The translations under genes were made by a program, and so were the position numbers. A model generated the notes under the pieces. The model was given only the letters and a program-made list of their open reading frames with translations, was not told the origin of the DNA and did no database searches. From an uncultured bacterium (GTDB lineage Bacteria > Cyanobacteriota > Vampirovibrionia > Gastranaerophilales > Gastranaerophilaceae), in contig CASEVT010000006.1 in assembly GCA_949291445.1 (NCBI GenBank), positions 1-38,448 on the forward strand: 38,448 nt of DNA, read 5' to 3'. Positions 33,407 through 38,448 of this stretch are shown here, one piece after another (the stretch's first letter is position 1; each line of letters starts with the position of its first letter).

Positions 33407-34138
33407 TTATTTTGTTTGGGCGGTTTTATTATTTTGTGTTTTTTGTTCTTGTTTTTTTATTGCATCAAGGATGCTGTTATCCTTAAACATTATTTTCAAC
33501 TCAACACGCCTGCTTTTTGCGTAATCTTCTTTTCCGTTTACCAATACCGGTTCTGATGAACTTTTGCCCTGTACTGAGAGCAATTTGAACAACTCAGCTT
33601 CGTAGCTTTTTTTGTCTTTATAATCTGAAAATACTATGTATTGTGCGACTGATGAGGCACGTTTCAGACTCAGATCCATGTTTTTGTAATATCTCATCTC
33701 GGGTGAATTTGCTCCGGCAAATGCTTGTGAGTCCGTGTGACCCTCTATTATAATCTGTGAAATATTTTCACGAACTTTCGGGTTTTTCATTATTGTATCA
33801 AAGTATATCGGAACAAACTTTGAAAGATATTGCTTTCCTTTTTCTGACAATTCCCAGCTATTTAGTTCAAACAATTCCAAATCCGAAATTTTTATTCTTC
33901 CGGAATATTTGTCCACGTCGACTTCTATATCATTTTTTTTCAACTCTTGTGCAAGCTTCTCTGTAATTTCATACTGGTTTTGGTGTTCATCTATTTTATT
34001 TTGTGTAAACCCTGTTATTGCAAATACAAACAGAATGAGAAAAACTACAACTAGTCCCAACAACAGGTCACTCATCGTTACCCAAAATACGTTGTCATCT
34101 CCGGCTTCTTGTTTTGTACCGTATTTTACATATTTCAT
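33407..34138 (-). CDS. MotB/ZorB-like stator protein with OmpA-type peptidoglycan-binding domain
   Basis: A 243-aa membrane protein. A short cytoplasmic N terminus is followed by one membrane helix (about residues 22-44, SDLLLGLVVVFLILFVFAI). Asp24 lies at its start, the position of the proton/ion-binding Asp in MotB, ExbD, TolR and ZorB. After a helical plug/linker comes a C-terminal OmpA-like domain, seen in IIIEGHTDSQAFAG, the NMDLSLKRASSVAQYI helix (Asp, Arg contacts to diaminopimelate) and SRRVELKI. The FWVTMSDLLLGLVVVFLILF region recalls ZorB more than flagellar MotB. It starts 15 nt after the ZorA-like gene and would be co-transcribed with it. Confidence 0.85.
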   Translation of the reverse strand: MKYVKYGTKQEAGDDNVFWVTMSDLLLGLVVVFLILFVFAITGFTQNKIDEHQNQYEITEKLAQELKKNDIEVDVDKYSGRIKISDLELFELNSWELSEKGKQYLSKFVPIYFDTIMKNPKVRENISQIIIEGHTDSQAFAGANSPEMRYYKNMDLSLKRASSVAQYIVFSDYKDKKSYEAELFKLLSVQGKSSSEPVLVNGKEDYAKSRRVELKIMFKDNSILDAIKKQEQKTQNNKTAQTK

Positions 34139-34153
34139 TTCCGCTTTATCCCG

Positions 34154-35068
34154 CTATTCGTTGTTCCCAAATAAGTCATTCAATATTCCCGATGAGCTTT
34201 TTGAACTTTGTGCTATATTTTCCTGCAACTTGTTTACGCTAAATATTAAATTGTCCAAATACGGAATCAAACTCGCATTGAAGCTTTTTTCAAACGCTAT
34301 TTTCATCTGTTCCGGCAATTCATTGAACACTTGATTCATCGCATTATTTTGCATTTTTGATTCTTTTAGCAATTCTACCAAAAATTTCTCTGACGAGATA
34401 TTATCAAACAATTTGTTCAATTCAAGTTGAAATTCATTAAGCGGAACCATGCACAAATTTTTATATATTAATCTTTCTATGATTATAAATATAATTGAGC
34501 TGCCTACGGCTACAACCGATATCATTGCGGCAACTTTCATTGCTCCCATAAGTGATGATACTGATGCAATTGTGGCTTCTTGGGTTGAAAAGTTTACTTT
34601 AGCGAACGCCAGTGAAATATGCAAAAACGTAAACAACGGACCAAGACCTGTTAGTATTGTCGGTACCGTTGATATGAATTTGTAATTCATTTTTCCGTGT
34701 ACCAGTGTTTCTTCGTTGAAAAAATATCCTGAATCTATTGTGCACTGAATATTTGAGCTTTCCGGGCTTTGGAATTTTAAAGTGTCTTCGTTGGTTTTTA
34801 TTGCCACACCTTCGTTGAACACCAGACTATTCTTAAATTCTACCCAGTAATTTGCTATAAATTTGTCTTTTGAGAATATTTCATCCAGCTCCTTGAATCG
34901 ATACATTATGCTCCCTTTTTTAAACGATTTAAGGATTTTCGTCAATCTTCTCAATGATGTGTTTATGTATCGTACTTTATAAAACAGGTAACCCAGAATT
35001 ACACAAAATAATGTCAGTATTATAAGGATTACCGGATCTAATAGTAATTTAAAATCAAATGCTGTCAT
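34154..35068 (-). CDS. MotA/TolQ/ExbB-superfamily channel protein, ZorA-like
   Basis: A 304-aa protein with three membrane segments. One lies near residues 8-30 (LLDPVILIILTLFCVILGYL), one in the conserved block KFISTVPTILTGLGPLFTFLHISLAF (about 128-155), and one in GAMKVAAMISVVAVGSSIIFIIIERL (about 178-205). The 'P-x3-TGLGxLxTF' block and the G-M-K-x-A helix are typical of ZorA and ExbB-like stators. A C-terminal tail of about 95 helical residues follows, far shorter than the several-hundred-residue tail of Zorya ZorA. The pair with the OmpA-domain protein implies an ion-driven envelope complex. No flagellar MotA signature is seen. Confidence 0.8.
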   Translation of the reverse strand: MTAFDFKLLLDPVILIILTLFCVILGYLFYKVRYINTSLRRLTKILKSFKKGSIMYRFKELDEIFSKDKFIANYWVEFKNSLVFNEGVAIKTNEDTLKFQSPESSNIQCTIDSGYFFNEETLVHGKMNYKFISTVPTILTGLGPLFTFLHISLAFAKVNFSTQEATIASVSSLMGAMKVAAMISVVAVGSSIIFIIIERLIYKNLCMVPLNEFQLELNKLFDNISSEKFLVELLKESKMQNNAMNQVFNELPEQMKIAFEKSFNASLIPYLDNLIFSVNKLQENIAQSSKSSSGILNDLFGNNE

Positions 35069-35227
35069 ATTCTCACCCTATTTTTTCTTATAATTATATT
35101 TATACCCTTATTCGTGCTAAATTACAACAAACTTTAAAATTGTTACATCATAAACTGTTTTGTTTTCTCCGACGTTAATTTTATAAAGTTAGCTTAAATA
35201 GTGGCGTATTTTATTTTAGTATTTGTC

Positions 35228-35253
35228 AAAAACGAGGTTTATGCCCCGTTTTT
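35228..35253 (-). terminator. Rho-independent terminator of secA
   Basis: On the minus strand AAAAACGGGG/CCTCGTTTTT forms a 10-bp stem, with one G-U wobble and a 6-nt loop, ending in T's. It lies 11 nt past the secA stop. Confidence 0.85.
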
Positions 35254-35263
35254 TATATGTTAT

Positions 35264-38074
35264 TTATACCTTGTTTGCTCCGCAGCAATTTTTATATTTC
35301 TTTCCGCTTCCGCAAGGACAAGGATCATTTCTGCCTATTTTTTCTTTTGCCCGTACAGGCTCCATTTTTTCTATCATTAGCTCCTCTTCCTCCTCTTCTT
35401 GCGGGCGGAATGTCTCTGCTGCTTGGGAGAGTTGCGTTCTTATTATGTCATCTTCTCGGCGATCTACTATTTGCACTCCGAATCTTGTACGGAACAAATA
35501 TTTTAGCGTTTCTCCTTGTATTTCATACATCATATTATTAAACAAGTCATACGCTTCTTTTTTGTATTCAATCAGTGGATCTTTTTGTCCGTATGCTCTT
35601 AAGCCTATTCCGTCTCTTAGCATATCTATATTATGAAGGTGATCTATCCACTTGTTGTCTACTACTCGCAACAATATATCTTTTTCTATATTTCTCATAA
35701 CGTTGTTTGATGAAAATGCTTCTTCTTTTGCAAAATTTGCATCATACTGTGACGCTATATCGTTATAGAATGTTATTGTTTTCTCTTCGTGGTCTCTGTA
35801 TGCCATTACTGCCAGATGTTTTAATTTTTCATATATGCCCTCATAATCCAGTCCTTGAATATTTTTTACTTCCAAGTAACTTAATTGAGGGATTAATGAA
35901 TGGACTTCTCTCATCATTGCCGACAAATCTTCGTATATATATTCCTGCGGATTCATTCCGGGGGCTATATAACTCTTGATTATCCTATCCATCTCTTTTT
36001 CGATCATGTATGTTATATCGGCAGACAGGTTCTCACCCTTCAATACTCTGCGTCTTTGGTTATAGAATTTTTCCCTTTGTATATTCATAACATCGTCGTA
36101 TTCCAGTACGCTTTTTCTTATGTCAAAATGGTATGTCTCTACCTTCTTTTGCGCACTTTGGATCTGGCGGGTTATCAATTTCGACTCAATTGCCATATCT
36201 TCTTCGGCGTTGAGTGAGTTCATTAAATTAATTATGTGCTGACCACCAAATATTCTCATCAAGTCATCTTCCAATGACAAGAAAAATCTTGTGGAGCCAG
36301 GGTCTCCTTGTCTTGCGGCACGACCTCTGAGCTGGTTATCTATTCTTCTTGATTCGTGGCGTTCTGTTCCGATTACGTGTAAACCGCCGGCTTCCACCAC
36401 TTGTCTGTGTTCTTTTTCTGTTAACTCTCTCGCTTCTTTTAGCGCTTGATTCTTTTGCTCTTCATAGTCACTGTTTTCTTGGGTTATTCCTCTTTTTTCC
36501 AATTCTTCTTTTGCCAGATATTCTGGATTACCGCCCAGAAGAATGTCTGTTCCGCGACCTGCCATGTTTGTTGCTATTGTCACTGCCCCGAAACGTCCAG
36601 CTTGTGCTATTATATACGCTTCCTTTTCGTGATGCTTTGCGTTTAAGATGTTGTGCTTTATCCCCTTTTCACTTAACAGCTTCGACAAATATTCCGATTT
36701 GTCTATACTGATTGTCCCAACCAGTACCGGTCTGCCGATTTTGTGCATTTGCATTATTTCATCTACTACTGACAGGTATTTTTGCTTTTGTGTCTTGTAG
36801 ATTACATCCGGCATATCAATCCTTATATCTTTTTTGTTTGTCGGTATTGATGTAACTTCCAGATTGTATATCTTTCCAAACTCTGCTTCCTCTGTCATTG
36901 CCGTACCTGTCATACCCGATAGTTTCGGGTATAACCTGAATAAGTTTTGAAAAGTTATGCTTGCCAGCGTTTGCGTTTCGTCTTGTATCTTCGCACCCTC
37001 TTTTGCCTCCACTGCCTGATGCAATCCGTCTGACCAACGACGGCCTTCCATTAATCGACCTGTGAATTCGTCTACTATTACTACTTCTCCGTTTTTTATT
37101 ACATAGTCTGTATCTTTATGGTACAGTTCCTTTGCTTTTAGCGCTTGCAATAAGTGGTGCGCATATTGGTTTTCTACGTCAAACAAATCTGCTATTTGCA
37201 ATAATTCTTGTGCGTGATCTATTCCTTCTTCTGACAGGATTACGTTTTTATTCTTTTCATCTACCTCGTAATCAACATCTTTTTTCAATACTGGCGCTAC
37301 TTTTGCCATTGTTCGGTACAATTCTGCCGATTTCTCTAACCTGCCGCTTATTATTAACGGCGTTCTTGCTTCGTCTATCAATATGCTGTCTACTTCGTCG
37401 ATTATTGCATAGTTATACGGGCGTTGGACACATTGCTCCATGCTTCCTGCCATGTTGTCCCGTAAATAATCGAACCCAAATTCGTTGTTTGTTCCGTATG
37501 TTATATCACAAGCGTATGCTTCTTTTTTGCGCATAAACTCTTCAGGATCTCTGTTGTTTGATAAGATTACACCTACCGTTAAACCTAAAAATTTGAATAT
37601 CTTACCCATCCACTCGGAGTCACGTTTCGCCAGATAATCATTTACTGTTATTATGTGAACACCCTTGCCGGTTAACGCATTTAAATATGCGGGTAATGTC
37701 GCAACTAATGTCTTTCCTTCTCCTGTTCTCATCTCTGCTATATGCGCATTGTGCAAAAAATATCCTCCGATTAATTGCACATCAAAATGTCGCATGTTTA
37801 ATACACGTTTGCCTGCTTCCCTTACTACTGCAAACGCTTCCGGTAATATCTTGTCCAGTGCCGCTTTTTCTAATGCTCTGTCCTTTTTCGGCTCCTGCGA
37901 GTATTCACGGTTGTTCAATATCTCTTTGAATTCCTCCGTTTTGGCTCTCAGCTCGTCATCACTTAACCTCTCAAATTCAGGCTCCAATGCATTTATATGT
38001 TCGATTATGGGCATTATTTTCTTTACCTTTTTTTCGTTTGGATCGCCCATTAGCTTTAACAACAAGTTTATCAT
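35264..38074 (-). CDS. secA: Preprotein translocase ATPase SecA
   Basis: The motor that pushes unfolded preproteins through SecYEG. It is 936 aa, normal for bacterial SecA. The N terminus reads LMGDPNEKKVKKIMPIIEHI. Walker A is MRTGEGKTLVATLPAYLNAL, the DEAD-like site is DEVDSILIDEARTPLIISG, and preprotein-crosslinking and NBD2 motifs include GTISIDKSEYLS, IATNMAGRGTDILLGGNPE and HESRRIDNQLRGRAARQGDPG. The C terminus carries an intact SEC-C zinc motif RNDPCPCGSGKKYKNCCG, which binds SecB or ribosomes in other bacteria. A GAGG lies 12 bases before the ATG. It is followed by its own terminator and then, 195 bases past its stop, the ZorA-like gene. Confidence 0.98.
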   Translation of the reverse strand: MINLLLKLMGDPNEKKVKKIMPIIEHINALEPEFERLSDDELRAKTEEFKEILNNREYSQEPKKDRALEKAALDKILPEAFAVVREAGKRVLNMRHFDVQLIGGYFLHNAHIAEMRTGEGKTLVATLPAYLNALTGKGVHIITVNDYLAKRDSEWMGKIFKFLGLTVGVILSNNRDPEEFMRKKEAYACDITYGTNNEFGFDYLRDNMAGSMEQCVQRPYNYAIIDEVDSILIDEARTPLIISGRLEKSAELYRTMAKVAPVLKKDVDYEVDEKNKNVILSEEGIDHAQELLQIADLFDVENQYAHHLLQALKAKELYHKDTDYVIKNGEVVIVDEFTGRLMEGRRWSDGLHQAVEAKEGAKIQDETQTLASITFQNLFRLYPKLSGMTGTAMTEEAEFGKIYNLEVTSIPTNKKDIRIDMPDVIYKTQKQKYLSVVDEIMQMHKIGRPVLVGTISIDKSEYLSKLLSEKGIKHNILNAKHHEKEAYIIAQAGRFGAVTIATNMAGRGTDILLGGNPEYLAKEELEKRGITQENSDYEEQKNQALKEARELTEKEHRQVVEAGGLHVIGTERHESRRIDNQLRGRAARQGDPGSTRFFLSLEDDLMRIFGGQHIINLMNSLNAEEDMAIESKLITRQIQSAQKKVETYHFDIRKSVLEYDDVMNIQREKFYNQRRRVLKGENLSADITYMIEKEMDRIIKSYIAPGMNPQEYIYEDLSAMMREVHSLIPQLSYLEVKNIQGLDYEGIYEKLKHLAVMAYRDHEEKTITFYNDIASQYDANFAKEEAFSSNNVMRNIEKDILLRVVDNKWIDHLHNIDMLRDGIGLRAYGQKDPLIEYKKEAYDLFNNMMYEIQGETLKYLFRTRFGVQIVDRREDDIIRTQLSQAAETFRPQEEEEEELMIEKMEPVRAKEKIGRNDPCPCGSGKKYKNCCGANKV

Positions 38075-38139
38075 TATTAAATTTTCCTCAAGTCTTATCC
38101 TCTTTCTGATTCTAACATGCTAAATTTTTTTTTTCATTT

Positions 38140-38216
38140 TTTTAATAAGTTGGCTAGATCATTCCATCTTCGTCACGACCATCGTGTCTGTTTAGTGACA
38201 CAGTCACGTTCGCCAA
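38140..38216. repeat. 77-nt repeat, copy 1
   Basis: Identical to copy 2 at 73 of 77 positions (differences at 38148, 38157, 38206, 38210) and spaced exactly 100 nt from it. The segment from TTGGC (38150-38154) to GCCAA (38212-38216) has complementary ends. Inside are two small perfect hairpins, CACGA-CCA-TCGTG and GTGAC-ACA-GTCAC. The 48 nt at 38158-38205 are identical in both copies. The minus strand reads TVSLNRHDGRDEDGMI and then a stop. Confidence 0.85.
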
Positions 38217-38239
38217 TTGATGTGGGGTGTGTATTATTA

Positions 38240-38316
38240 TTTTAATAGGTTGGCTAAATCATTCCATCTTCGTCACGACCATCGTGTCTGTTTAGTGACA
38301 CAGTCTCGTCCGCCAA
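38240..38316. repeat. 77-nt repeat, copy 2
   Basis: Second copy of the element, same TTGGC...GCCAA ends. The second hairpin has one mismatch here (GTGAC-ACA-GTCTC). A third partial match to the left end only (TTTTATAAGATTGGCT, 38335-38350) follows. On the minus strand the sequence lies in an open frame that extends to the window edge. Confidence 0.85.
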
Positions 38317-38448
38317 CGGTTTTAGGTGCTCTATTTTTATAAGATTGGCTTTCCACTTAAATACCACCCATTCTTTGATCGCAAAGAACGGGTGGAGCCC
38401 AAGAAACTCTTCGACCGAATGTTTCGTTCGTACAGAAACTATCTCAAA
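38254..38448 (-). CDS. Possible 3' end of a gene running in from the right edge, unrecognised
   Basis: An open minus-strand frame with no stop from base 38448 to TAG at 38256-38254, 64 codons visible. It ends in HLKPLADETVSLNRHDGRDEDGMI, of which the last 20 residues lie in repeat copy 2. Copy 1 also ends GMI plus a stop, with two amino-acid differences, but has no credible start of its own. The frame also crosses the strong hairpin at 38364-38395, which would be odd for a gene. I do not recognise the protein. A chance open frame through repeat DNA is as likely as a real gene. Confidence 0.3.
   Translation of the reverse strand, partial: FEIVSVRTKHSVEEFLGLHPFFAIKEWVVFKWKANLIKIEHLKPLADETVSLNRHDGRDEDGMI
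38364..38395 (-). terminator. Long hairpin, possible terminator of a gene beyond the right edge
   Basis: 14-nt arms (CCACCCATTCTTTG and CAAAGAACGGGTGG on +) with a 4-nt loop. The single A-C mismatch on + becomes a G-U wobble on -, which suggests it functions as minus-strand RNA. It is followed there by TATTT, a weak T-tract. Confidence 0.45.

Noticed and set aside
33407-35068. Complete Zorya defence system
   Set aside because: No ZorC, ZorD or ZorE gene is present on either side, and the ZorA-like tail is much shorter than in known Zorya systems.
38140-38316. Integron attC sites
   Set aside because: The size and TTGGC/GCCAA ends are suggestive, but the left end is not GTTRRRY, the interior is two separate hairpins rather than one long imperfect stem, and there is no integrase or cassette nearby.
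38140-38350. CRISPR array
   Set aside because: Only two full copies, a repeat of 77 nt, a 23-nt intervening segment, and no cas genes.

Overview
The window looks like a chromosomal segment of a low-GC diderm bacterium. The best guess is a non-photosynthetic relative of Cyanobacteria (Melainabacteria/Vampirovibrionia, Gastranaerophilales-like). Direct support for a diderm is a flagellar cluster with P-ring (FlgI), L-ring (FlgH) and FlgA proteins. The lineage is inferred from the overall gene mix (Bfn/DUF151, DUF4127, FabI, a multi-pass protein of unknown function, and a PlsC-like protein with an N-terminal NKPSFKS motif). No rRNA or tRNA is present to confirm it.

Layout. (1) 1-6838: the 3' part of hpt on +, then on - an HI0933-type flavoprotein, folK, pyk, fabI, and an operon of three tiny Cys-containing proteins that runs into an M20 (PepT-like) peptidase. 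(2) 6839-7362: a divergent intergenic region with two palindromes. (3) 7363-15958: one + strand flagellar operon, SLT transglycosylase-flgF-flgG-flgA-flgH-flgI-flgJ(rod domain)-small FlgM-position protein-flgN-like-flgK-flgL, coding for distal rod, rings, chaperone and hook-filament junction. (4) 16086-18315: an alpha/beta hydrolase and an unknown membrane protein, convergent with DUF4127. (5) 18312-31353, all -: DUF4127, ilvN, ilvB, metK, a P-loop protein, a TPR protein, a tandem M16 peptidase, a hybrid-cluster-protein homologue that has lost its metal ligands, an SDR, and a receiverless winged-helix protein. (6) 31686-38074: bifunctional nuclease (+), then on - a PlsC-like acyltransferase, a ZorA/ZorB-like (MotA/MotB superfamily) stator pair, and secA. 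(7) 38075-38448: a gene-poor end with a 77-nt element repeated at exactly 100-nt spacing, plus a long hairpin.

Most of the window is core metabolism: purine salvage, folate, glycolysis, fatty acid, branched-chain amino acid and SAM synthesis, and secretion. The points most worth following are the ligand-less Hcp homologue, the stator pair with no recognisable Zorya effectors, the tandem repeat at the right end, the Cys-rich small-protein operon, and two promoters placed so that folK and bfn mRNAs would be leaderless.
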